Part shown: positions 1-5,486 of the stretch, piece by piece
How positions within the stretch are numbered: the stretch's first letter is position 1
Layout of the letters: every line of letters begins with the position of its first letter
NCBI GenBank assembly: GCA_964579295.1
Contig: CAZOGK010000074.1
Span: 1-8,188 of the forward strand
DNA length: 8,188 bases
Origin: JAAYYY01 sp964579295
GTDB taxonomy: Bacteria > Chloroflexota > Anaerolineae > Promineifilales > Promineifilaceae
Direction of reading: 5' to 3'
The notes under the pieces: generated by a model
The model's input: only the letters and a program-made list of their open reading frames with translations
Told to the model about the DNA's origin: nothing
The model's database searches: none
Made by a program: the position numbers and the translations under genes

Positions 1-1
1 T

Positions 2-1333
2 ACCACGTTCACAAACTCATTGATCAACTTTAGCGAATCCCTCCTGCGCCAGCTGCTGAGTGGCGTCGGTGGGCTGGGGCCAGCAGCTCGACTGCCCGAG
101 CAGATTCGTATCTCGACGCTCTACCAGATTGAGCGCGAGATTGTGGAGAGTAGCGGACAGCAGGTGACGATTGCCACCAAGAGCAAGCGTATTCAGGCTT
201 TGGAGGCAGCCCGTGAAAGAGCTACCTACCGCTACCTGCCGCGGCGCCAGCGCGCTCGCGTCGTCGCCGCCCTGGACGAGATTCGTGACGATTACCTGTT
301 GGAGGAATTCGACTGGGTCATCGAAGGTCAGAACTGCCAACAGGAAGTGGAGTACCTAGAAGCTGAGCGCGTGGGTCGTGGCATTCCGTTTTACCAGTCA
401 CTACGGCAGGCCGTCTGGGAGCTCTATACGCTGTACGATGCTGAACTGGATAGTCAACAGCGGTACTCCTACAACCGGATAGCTCAGCTCGCCTTCGAGG
501 TGGTGAAAGCCAGCGATCACGGAAAGAAGTGGGATTACGTCATCGTCGATGAGGCCCAGGATCTGCCGCCCGTGGCCATTGCCTTGTGTGTGGAGTTGTG
601 CAAACGCCCTACCGGTCTTTTCCTTACCGCAGATGGTAACCAATCACTCTACAACAAGGGCTTTCGCTGGACTTATATCCACGAGGATTTGAACGTCCAG
701 GGGCGCACCAGAATCTTGCGCCGCAATTATCGCAGCACGCGCGAAATTGCGGCCGCAGCGTCAGAAATCCTAACTGCCGGACACGATGACAGCAATGACC
801 AGGAGTCTCTTGACCAGGAGTTCGTGCATTCCGGCGCCTATCCGGTGATTTACCAGTCGACGAGCCGGCAAGATGAGGCACGCTGGATAGCCCGGTACAT
901 CTATATGGCGGCCCGGGAAATGCGCCTCCCGCCCAACGCGGCTGCTGTGCTGGTGTCACTCGCCGGCGATGGCGAGGATCTGGCGTGGTGGCTGACCAAC
1001 GAAGGCCTACCAGCGAAGTTTATGCGCAGCCGCGATTTCGAGCTGGAGGATTCGTGCGTCAAAGTGACAACTCTTCATGCTGCAAAAGGGCTGGAATTCC
1101 CCATCACCGTCATCGCGCGAGCCGAGGAAGGCCATCTACCCTGGGCGCCAACCGCGACCGATCCGCAGGAAATGGCCGAGTTTCTCCAATCCCAACGGCG
1201 GCTCTTCTACGTCGGCTGTACCCGGGCCATGCGCTATCTCTTCGTCACCCACGATCGCCTCTCACCCTCCCCCTTCCTCGCCGGCCTTAGCGATGACCGG
1301 TGGATGAAGTTCGATGGTGTGGAGTCATCCTGA
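2..1333 (+). CDS. UvrD/Rep-type superfamily 1 DNA helicase, 5'-truncated by the window edge
   Basis: ATP-dependent 3'-5' DNA helicase of the UvrD/Rep/PcrA type. The reading frame is open to the left edge. A TTG at base 20 could pose as a start, but the codons before it read TTFTNSL, which looks like motif Ia of these helicases, so the gene begins outside the window and the P-loop (motif I) is missing from view. Counting from the first visible codon (443 residues): Walker B DEAQD at 183-187; motif III with D211 and Q214 (ADGNQSLY); motif IV NYRST from 242; motif V TTLHAAKGLEF at 356-366; motif VI QRRLFYVGCTRA at 398-409. The protein ends about 30 residues after motif VI, so there is no long C-terminal extension. 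Many stand-alone helicases of this shape carry a nuclease-like (NERD) or other N-terminal domain; that cannot be judged here. Base composition is less GC-rich than the downstream genes. The family call is secure; the biological role (repair, defence or other) is not. Confidence 0.93.
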   Translation, partial: TTFTNSLINFSESLLRQLLSGVGGLGPAARLPEQIRISTLYQIEREIVESSGQQVTIATKSKRIQALEAARERATYRYLPRRQRARVVAALDEIRDDYLLEEFDWVIEGQNCQQEVEYLEAERVGRGIPFYQSLRQAVWELYTLYDAELDSQQRYSYNRIAQLAFEVVKASDHGKKWDYVIVDEAQDLPPVAIALCVELCKRPTGLFLTADGNQSLYNKGFRWTYIHEDLNVQGRTRILRRNYRSTREIAAAASEILTAGHDDSNDQESLDQEFVHSGAYPVIYQSTSRQDEARWIARYIYMAAREMRLPPNAAAVLVSLAGDGEDLAWWLTNEGLPAKFMRSRDFELEDSCVKVTTLHAAKGLEFPITVIARAEEGHLPWAPTATDPQEMAEFLQSQRRLFYVGCTRAMRYLFVTHDRLSPSPFLAGLSDDRWMKFDGVESS

Positions 1334-1423
1334 TTGGGTCGTGGAGCGAAAAGGCTGAGATAGCGACGCTTGTGTAGATCCTAGAGATCGGGGCGCCAAG
1401 AAATTCAACCGCACGTGACCGTC

Positions 1424-1471
1424 GATCAGCCGGATGTGGTTGTGCCGCTTGGGGTCGAAGGCGGCGCTGGC
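1424..1471 (-). pseudogene. Short GNAT acetyltransferase-like remnant
   Basis: Read on the minus strand, this piece gives FDPKRHNHIRLI, which resembles the KRHSCIRLI segment of the larger acetyltransferase fragment at 3107-3334. At DNA level bases 1424-1450 match 3287-3313 at 24 of 27 positions, with identical 13-base and 10-base blocks. Beyond this core the two sequences diverge; the expected HPEN...VVEK.GF segment is absent here and no usable start is present. I infer a decayed copy of the same gene family. A chance match or a conserved codon choice is possible but less likely at this length. Confidence 0.3.
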
Positions 1472-1499
1472 CTCAGGGCTCCCCTTTCTTCTTCAGGTC

Positions 1500-1532
1500 G
1501 CTGCCGCCGGCTCATCGTCTTGAGCCGGCAGC
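1500..1532 (+). terminator. Strong hairpin, possible terminator of the helicase gene
   Basis: A 9-bp perfect stem, GCCGGCTCA (1506-1514) with TGAGCCGGC (1521-1529), has a 6-base loop. It is extended by GCT/AGC (1500-1502 with 1530-1532) across a 3-base bulge. It is followed by GTTGTATT, a modest T-rich stretch. It lies about 165 bases past the helicase stop, upstream of the PadR promoter. That placement suits a transcription terminator, although the T-tract is weak. Confidence 0.4.
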
Positions 1533-1593
1533 GTTGTATTGGCTCGCCTTTTCCTGGAGAGCTTCTCTGACCGCGGCTTGTCCCGGCAACTGA

Positions 1594-1623
1594 TTGACAG
1601 CGGCGCGAGATCTCTGCTAATAT
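1594..1623 (+). promoter_or_regulatory. Sigma-70-type promoter of the PadR operon
   Basis: A perfect -35 box TTGACA (1594-1599) lies 18 bases from TAATAT (1618-1623), which is preceded by TGC, giving the extended form TGCTAATAT. Transcription would start near 1630, leaving a leader of about 45 bases before the ATG at 1674. PadR proteins usually repress their own operon by binding near the promoter. I could not identify a clear ATGT/ACAT-type operator here, so autoregulation is an inference from the family only. Confidence 0.6.
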
Positions 1624-1673
1624 GTCGTCACGCGAGGTATTCCCAGCTGTAAGCGGAGCATCGGCCGGTAACC

Positions 1674-2015
1674 ATGGATCGCAACGCCTTCTTACCCCTG
1701 ACTGAACCCGTCTTTTTTATCCTTCTCTCGCTGGCGCCGGGCCCCCAGCACGGCTACGCGATCATCAAGGAGACGGCCGCCCTCAGCGAGCGCCGGGTCT
1801 CCTTGAGCACTTCCACGCTCTACAGCGCCATCAAGCGGCTGCTGGATCAGGGCCTCATTGCCCGGGCGCCGGAGGCCAGCGGCGTGGAAAACGGCCGGGA
1901 ACGGAAAGCGTACCGCCTCACCGGCCTGGGGCGCCGTGTCCTGGAAGCGGAAACAGTGCGCCTGCAGGCTCTCCTGGCCGCAGCCCGGCAGACAGAGGCC
2001 AGGGCGACCTCGTGA
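1674..2015 (+). CDS. PadR-family transcriptional regulator
   Basis: Small winged-helix repressor of 113 residues, the usual size for the minimal PadR form. Family features in order: N-terminal helix with HGYAI at 26-30; recognition helix STSTLYSAIKRLLDQGLI around 45-62; wing with RERKAYRLTGLGRRVL at 75-90; a short C-terminal helix for dimerisation. It lacks the longer C-terminal dimerisation domain of PadR/Vir-type members. The ATG at 1674 directly precedes the conserved N-terminus and lies about 50 bases from a good promoter; the ribosome site is weak (AAGCGGAG, about 15 bases upstream). The stop overlaps the GTG start of the next gene by four bases, so the two are translationally coupled. 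PadR proteins of this kind commonly control the membrane protein or transporter encoded next to them. The ligand cannot be predicted. Confidence 0.93.
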   Translation: MDRNAFLPLTEPVFFILLSLAPGPQHGYAIIKETAALSERRVSLSTSTLYSAIKRLLDQGLIARAPEASGVENGRERKAYRLTGLGRRVLEAETVRLQALLAAARQTEARATS

Positions 2016-3085
2016 CCAGCGTGACCCGCCTGCTGATCGCCCTTTACGCCCGGCTACTCCGCCTCTACCCGGCCGCCTTTTACCGGGAGTTTGGCGGCGA
2101 GATGAAGGCGGTCTTTGCCGATGCGCTCGCCGCTACCCGCTCCCGGGGGCCGCTGGCCCTGCTAAGCTGGTGCGGGCGCGAATTTGTGACGCTGCCCGGG
2201 GCCCTGGCGCAGGCCTATTGGCAGGCGTCGTCCGTGGAGGAAACCCTTATGGAACGACTGTCTCCTTTTACCCGGCGCGAAGCCGGTGCCGAGCCGCCGG
2301 GAGCGACGCCGTGGGCGATTTGGGCAGGGTCTCTGCCCTTCCTGTTGGCCGGGCTGTCGGTCGTGCTCCAGGCCGTTTACTATCCGGGTTTGCTGCCCGG
2401 GCTGTCGCACAGCGCCTACCTCGATCTGGCTCTCCACGCGCTCTTGCTCCTGGGGCTGGGGGTTGGCTGGGCCTACCGCTTTCCCCGTTGGAGCTACAGC
2501 TACCTGGGCGCCATCCTCATGAGCTCGCTCTGGCTGGGCGGCGCCGCTACGCCTGGATTGCAGCTCTTCGGCGCCAGCTTCGGGAGGGAGCAATGGGGGC
2601 TACGCGGCTGGCTGCCGTTGCTGGCCCTCGCCACAGCGATGTTGCTCCTCACCCGCTCGCGGCAGCCGCTGGCCCAGCTTGTCCGCGGCCTGCGCGAGGA
2701 TTGGACCCGGCTCTCCTTCGCCCTTTACGGGGCCGTCGCCTGGCTGATGCTCGGTGTCAGCTTCGACAGTCACGGCTGGTACAACGATAGCCGCACTCTG
2801 CTCCTCAACCTGCTCGCCATGACGGTGATCTTCAGCGCAGGCGCCCTCCTCTACATGCAGCAGCGGCCGGGCTGGCGGCGGGTGCTGGCGCTCCAGGCGG
2901 CCCTCCTCCTTGTCTTACCGCTGCAATGGCTGGCAGCGAGTTTGGACGGCAATCTTGACCCGTTCTCGCCGGCGCTGACTGCCTACGGCGCCCTCGGCTC
3001 GCTGCTCCTCATCGGCCTGTGGGTGACCCCGCCCCTCTGGCCCGGTCTGGCGAAGATGGTGCACGGGCGTTTGCGCGGGACGTAA
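2012..3085 (+). CDS. PadR-coupled multi-pass membrane protein of unknown function
   Basis: A 357-residue integral membrane protein. It starts at GTG (2012) in a GTGA overlap with the PadR stop; this start puts the conserved N-terminus in place. The first ~70 residues form a soluble helical segment with RLLRLYPAAFYREFGGEMK (16-32 region), which resembles the permease prefix motif (LYP..FR.E[FY]G.EM) found before MacB-type permeases and in many PadR-linked proteins. Hydrophobic stretches lie at about 101-124, 135-155, 163-185, 199-214, 233-251, 262-281, 290-309 and 320-339, giving 7-8 likely membrane spans, mostly rich in Leu, Ala and Trp. There is no ATPase gene beside it and no MacB periplasmic domain, so it is not evidently a complete ABC transporter. 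It is probably induced or repressed by the upstream PadR; its substrate or function is unknown. Confidence 0.85.
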   Translation: MTSVTRLLIALYARLLRLYPAAFYREFGGEMKAVFADALAATRSRGPLALLSWCGREFVTLPGALAQAYWQASSVEETLMERLSPFTRREAGAEPPGATPWAIWAGSLPFLLAGLSVVLQAVYYPGLLPGLSHSAYLDLALHALLLLGLGVGWAYRFPRWSYSYLGAILMSSLWLGGAATPGLQLFGASFGREQWGLRGWLPLLALATAMLLLTRSRQPLAQLVRGLREDWTRLSFALYGAVAWLMLGVSFDSHGWYNDSRTLLLNLLAMTVIFSAGALLYMQQRPGWRRVLALQAALLLVLPLQWLAASLDGNLDPFSPALTAYGALGSLLLIGLWVTPPLWPGLAKMVHGRLRGT

Positions 3086-3104
3086 ACGGCCAGACTTAGC
3101 CGTT
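3085..3104. terminator. Weak inverted repeat between convergent genes
   Basis: AACGGC (3085-3090) and GCCGTT (3099-3104) form a 6-bp stem with an 8-base loop. It overlaps the last base of the membrane-protein stop and sits just beyond the minus-strand acetyltransferase stop at 3107. It could terminate either direction, but the stem is short and there is no real T-tract. Confidence 0.25.
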
Positions 3105-3106
3105 AT

Positions 3107-3334
3107 CTACCTTGACGGGCTGATGGCTGGCGGCGCCATTCCCGGCCCGGTACTCCCCTGCAGCAGCGCAGACACCAGTACACCATGGCGCCGCCCGCGG
3201 TGGAACCAGGCGCGGCGCGCCGTGCTCTTCAGCCGGAAGCCGCCCTTCTCGACTACGCGCTGCGACGCTTGGTTCTCCGGGTGCATGATCAGCCGGATGC
3301 AGCTGTGCCGCTTCCTGTCGCCTTTGAGCATCAT
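3107..3334 (-). pseudogene. GNAT N-acetyltransferase, C-terminal fragment
   Basis: The 75-codon frame encodes the last third of a GNAT acetyltransferase (transfer of an acetyl group from acetyl-CoA to an amine). It carries IRLIMHPENQASQRVVEKGG, the typical N-x-[AS]-S-x-[KR]-V-[VL]-E-K-x-GF acetyl-CoA-binding segment, then FRLKSTARRAWFHRGRRH and V.VSALLQ, which is the family's closing beta-strand region. The two adjacent ATGs (3334 and 3331) fall inside what should be the middle of the domain, and upstream in this frame a TAG occurs within the 15-bp repeats. A full protein would need about 100 more N-terminal residues, so this is a truncated remnant. Homology ends near the ALLQ; the final ~15 residues look non-native. 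It lies downstream of DinB on the same strand, separated by the repeat and gap. Confidence 0.7.
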
Positions 3335-3372
3335 CGTCTGCGCCCTCCGGCAGCGCCTGGCTAGCGCAAAAG

Positions 3373-3402
3373 TTAGCTACGCCAGTATTAGCTACGCCAG
3401 TA
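3373..3402. repeat. 15-bp tandem repeat running into the assembly gap
   Basis: Two perfect copies of TTAGCTACGCCAGTA lie at 3373-3387 and 3388-3402, followed by one G and then the Ns. On the other side of the gap the sequence resumes with CCAGTAG, the same seven bases that end the left flank. I infer a longer array of this unit that the assembler could not resolve. The copy number is unknown. Read on the minus strand the unit is TACTGGCGTAGCTAA, which contains a stop codon in the DinB frame. Confidence 0.8.
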
Positions 3403-3403
3403 G

Positions 3404-3503
3404 NNNNNNNNNNNNNNNNNNNNNNNNNNNNNNNNNNNNNNNNNNNNNNNNNNNNNNNNNNNNNNNNNNNNNNNNNNNNNNNNNNNNNNNNNNNNNNNNN
3501 NNN
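3404..3503. other. Assembly gap, 100 Ns
   Basis: Exactly 100 Ns, a size conventionally used for a scaffold join of unknown length. The flanks share CCAGTAG, so the real gap may be a tandem array of any length, or even nearly zero. It cuts the end of the DinB-family gene. Confidence 0.95.
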
Positions 3504-3980
3504 CCAGTAGCCCATGACCTGCCGCAAGATGCCCAGCTCGCCGGTGTGGTAGGCGTTGTGGCTGGCGACGACGTGGATCTCGCGCAGGATGGTGTGGGCG
3601 TGCTCGCCGCTGTTGGGCAGTGGCGCCAGCAGGTCGGTCGCCGGCTCCTGCACGATGGCTACCAGCCGCTGCCGGTCGGCCAGGAAGGCGGCGATGGTCT
3701 GGTGCCAGCCGGCGAAATCGGACGTGGCGTCGCGCGCCGGCCAGTAGTCGTCGGGCCAGCTCGGCCAGCGGTAATCGTCCGCCTCGATATAGTCGAGGAT
3801 GTCGCGCTGGGCCAGCCGCATATGCTCGAGCAGATGCCAGAAGCTGTAGTCGCAGCCCGGCGGGCGTGTATTGACGTGCTCGGGCGGGAAATCGGCCACG
3901 GCATCTTCAAAGTCCATGTGCGCCTGCCGCTTGACCAGCAGGTTTACCAGCTCTTCTCTCAGCTCGTCGTCGCCGTTCAT
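3504..3980 (-). CDS. DinB-family protein, 3' end at the assembly gap
   Basis: A four-helix-bundle DinB/YfiT-like protein; family members bind a divalent metal through a histidine triad, and several act as thiol-dependent transferases, but most are uncharacterised. Visible are 159 residues. The triad candidates are H53 (in WHLLEHM), H141 and H145 (in ASHNAYHTGELGILRQ). The segment DILDYIEADDYRWPSWPDDYWP, roughly 60-81, is typical of the DinB_2-type group. The ATG at 3980 is chosen because GGAGGA lies about 8 bases upstream and the protein starts directly with the first helix. The family is usually about 160-170 residues, so only a few codons are missing. If the gap flanks overlap at CTACTGG, the protein would end Y-W-R-S-stop, with the stop supplied by the 15-bp repeat. 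It diverges from the five-module gene at 4190. Despite the family name there is no sign of SOS control. Confidence 0.85.
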
Positions 3981-4015
3981 CAATGGTTCCTCCGTTGGCG
4001 GATGGTGCGGGGGAT

Positions 4016-4044
4016 AAGGTAGAGCAGAACGGCGCGCGAGGCAA
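4016..4044 (-). promoter_or_regulatory. Possible promoter of the DinB-family gene
   Basis: On the minus strand TTGCCT (4044-4039) is separated by 17 bases from TACCTT (4021-4016), about 35 bases upstream of the ATG at 3980. The -35 matches 4 of 6 and the -10 only 3 of 6, so this is a weak candidate chosen mainly for its spacing and position. Confidence 0.25.
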
Positions 4045-4123
4045 GTGGCTGCCGGGTACAGGGCGCTGGTGGCGGGGCGGGGCGGAGACGGTCGGGTGGG
4101 CCGTGGCAGGAGGCGAACATACG

Positions 4124-4132
4124 TGCTATGAT
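4124..4132 (+). promoter_or_regulatory. Extended -10 promoter of the five-module gene
   Basis: TGCTATGAT is an extended -10 element (TGn followed by TATGAT, 5 of 6 to TATAAT). No good -35 is seen 16-18 bases upstream, which extended -10 promoters can tolerate. Transcription would start near 4139, giving a leader of about 50 bases to the ATG at 4190. Confidence 0.5.
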
Positions 4133-4189
4133 GGCGGCGCGGGGGGAGCGCGAGCCAGTGTATGCCAGGCGGCGGGGAAGGAGAAGACC

Positions 4190-5449
4190 ATGGAGCCAGC
4201 GGCCAGGCCGAACCAATGCCGGGCGACGACAAAGGCGGGGCGGCGCTGCCGGCGTCCGGCCGTAGCGGGCGAGCGGCTATGCGCGGCGCATTCTGGACGG
4301 ACGGTACCCGCCGAGGATGACCCCCGGCGCTGTACGGCGACGACGCAACTGGGAAGCCGCTGCCCGCGCTGGGCGGCGCCGGGCAGCCAGCCGCCGCTCT
4401 GCCTGGTGCACGCTGGGCAGTTCGCCCCGGCCGCAGGCGAGCCGCGGCGCTGCACGGCCACGGCGCGCAGCGGGGCGCGCTGCCGGCAGTGGGCGGTGCG
4501 GCAGAGCGAAGAGCGCTACGGGCAGCCGCTGTGCCCGGCGCACGCGCGGCTGGCAGCAGGCGACGCGTTCTGGCGCCGGCCGGGTGCAGCGGACGAGGCG
4601 GCCGGGCGGCGCTGCACGGCGACGGCGCGCAGCGGGGCGCGCTGCCGGCAATGGGCGGTGGCAGGCGAGCAGCTGTGCGCGGTGCACGCCGCGCTGGCAG
4701 CAGGCGGCACGCCCTGGTGTTGGCCGGGTCCGGCGGACGATGCGGCCGGGCGGCGCTGCACCGCGACGACGCAGAAGGGACGGCAATGCCGGCGCTGGGC
4801 GCTGGCAGGCACGGAGCCGCCGCTCTGCCGGCGGCATCGCTACCCAGACGAGCAGCCGCAGATCCGGCACGGGCTGCACCGGCCGCGGTGGGGGTTAAGC
4901 GCGCTGGAGCAACAGACGCTGGCCGTGGCCTGGCGAAGCGGCGAGCCGCTCGACGCGGCGGTGCTGCTGGCGAGGCTGCAGGCCAGGGCGGTGCTGGCTT
5001 ATCTAAGCAGGTCGCCGCGTTCGCTCGAGAAGGATATGAACAGCATCCGGCTGCTGCTGCGGGCGCTGGGCCGGGTGCGGCGTGCCGTCGCCCTGCGGCG
5101 CGAGCTGGCGCTGGAGGAGGCGACGCTGTGGCTGCCGCCGGAGCTAGCCGCTCTGCTGCCAGAGGAAGAGACGGCGCCGGCGCCGCCGCTGCCGGCGGAG
5201 GTGGCGGAGCTGCTGGAGCAGGGTACGGAGGATTCGCTGGTGGGCGACATCGGCGCGGCGCGGGTGGTGACGGCCAGGGCTTTCAGCCTGACGATGAACC
5301 CGGAGCGGCTAAGCGTCCGCCAGCTGGCGCCGCGGGCCAACCTGGTGCTGCAGGGCACCGGGGTCATCCGCCTCCTGTTGCTGGAGGAGTTTGTCAAGCA
5401 GCCGGCGCGCCAGCGACGGGCCGCGGGCAGCAACCTTCTCAAGACCTGA
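4190..5449 (+). CDS. Protein with five tandem Cys3-His putative zinc-binding modules
   Basis: A 419-residue protein of unknown function. The first half is five copies of C-x9-C-x(10-16)-C-x2-H: C10/C20/C31/H34, C48/C58/C71/H74, C88/C98/C115/H118, C142/C152/C163/H166 and C190/C200/C213/H216. Each begins like CTAT(A/T)xxGxxC(R/P)xWA. This resembles the small metal-binding motif C.a.T..G..C...a....C..H seen singly in phage-associated and DUF5763-like proteins; zinc binding is inferred. Linkers between modules 3, 4 and 5 are alike (LAAG..W..PG.AD.AAGRRC). Residues ~232-315 are helical and basic (SALEQQTLAVAWRSGEPLD, then a Leu/Arg-rich helix); ~320-350 is acidic and proline-rich; ~350-405 is again helical. 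There is no signal peptide or membrane segment, so it is likely cytoplasmic, perhaps nucleic-acid or protein binding. The frame is open upstream to 3983, but the ATG at 4190 has AAGGAG six bases before it and follows a promoter. The stop codon lies within a perfect hairpin. Confidence 0.85.
   Translation: MEPAARPNQCRATTKAGRRCRRPAVAGERLCAAHSGRTVPAEDDPRRCTATTQLGSRCPRWAAPGSQPPLCLVHAGQFAPAAGEPRRCTATARSGARCRQWAVRQSEERYGQPLCPAHARLAAGDAFWRRPGAADEAAGRRCTATARSGARCRQWAVAGEQLCAVHAALAAGGTPWCWPGPADDAAGRRCTATTQKGRQCRRWALAGTEPPLCRRHRYPDEQPQIRHGLHRPRWGLSALEQQTLAVAWRSGEPLDAAVLLARLQARAVLAYLSRSPRSLEKDMNSIRLLLRALGRVRRAVALRRELALEEATLWLPPELAALLPEEETAPAPPLPAEVAELLEQGTEDSLVGDIGAARVVTARAFSLTMNPERLSVRQLAPRANLVLQGTGVIRLLLLEEFVKQPARQRRAAGSNLLKT
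4444..4660 (+). repeat. Recently duplicated DNA within the five-module gene
   Basis: Bases 4444-4498 (module 3) and 4606-4660 (module 4) match at 53 of 55 positions, differing only at 4459/4621 and 4489/4651, with an offset of 162 bases. The start of module 5 with its linker (about 4722-4775) also resembles the linker and start of module 4 (about 4575-4628). This indicates expansion of the module array by in-frame tandem duplication, more recent for modules 3-5 than for 1-2. Confidence 0.8.
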
Positions 5450-5475
5450 CAGGTTTTAGGAAACCTGTCAGGTCT
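5442..5475. terminator. Perfect 15-bp inverted repeat between convergent genes
   Basis: AGACCTGACAGGTTT (5442-5456), loop TAGG, AAACCTGTCAGGTCT (5461-5475). The left arm contains the TGA stop of the five-module gene (5447-5449), and the right arm ends 12 bases before the thiolase stop at 5487. The arms carry T3/A3 next to the loop but no T-tract follows, so it is not a textbook intrinsic terminator. The arm core CCTGACAGG is itself nearly self-complementary. It may serve as a bidirectional terminator, or be one copy of a dispersed palindromic element. Confidence 0.7.
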
Positions 5476-5486
5476 GCACGCGCAGC

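Larger units (their letters stand above)
1334..1673. other. Gene-free spacer between the helicase and PadR genes
   Basis: This 340-base stretch has no convincing gene. It holds, in order, a short minus-strand stretch resembling an acetyltransferase (about 1424-1471), a strong hairpin (1500-1532) and the PadR promoter (1594-1623). The segment directly after the helicase stop (1334-1420) shows nothing I can name. Confidence 0.6.

Noticed and set aside
20..22. TTG at base 20 as the helicase start
   Set aside because: In-frame codons upstream continue a motif Ia-like TTFTNSL, and the essential P-loop would be missing, so the gene is truncated by the window edge.
3373..3402. Start of a CRISPR array
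   Set aside because: The 15-bp units are directly adjacent with no spacers, so this is a simple tandem repeat.
3983..4189. N-terminal extension of the five-module gene to 3983
   Set aside because: The frame is open, but a promoter at 4124-4132 and a good ribosome site at 4178-4183 support ATG 4190; the extension would also overlap the region just upstream of the DinB start.
3096..4232. A 378-residue minus-strand frame spanning the Ns
   Set aside because: It joins the DinB frame to an out-of-frame reading of the acetyltransferase remnant across an unknown gap, and extends past the true DinB start. It is an artefact.
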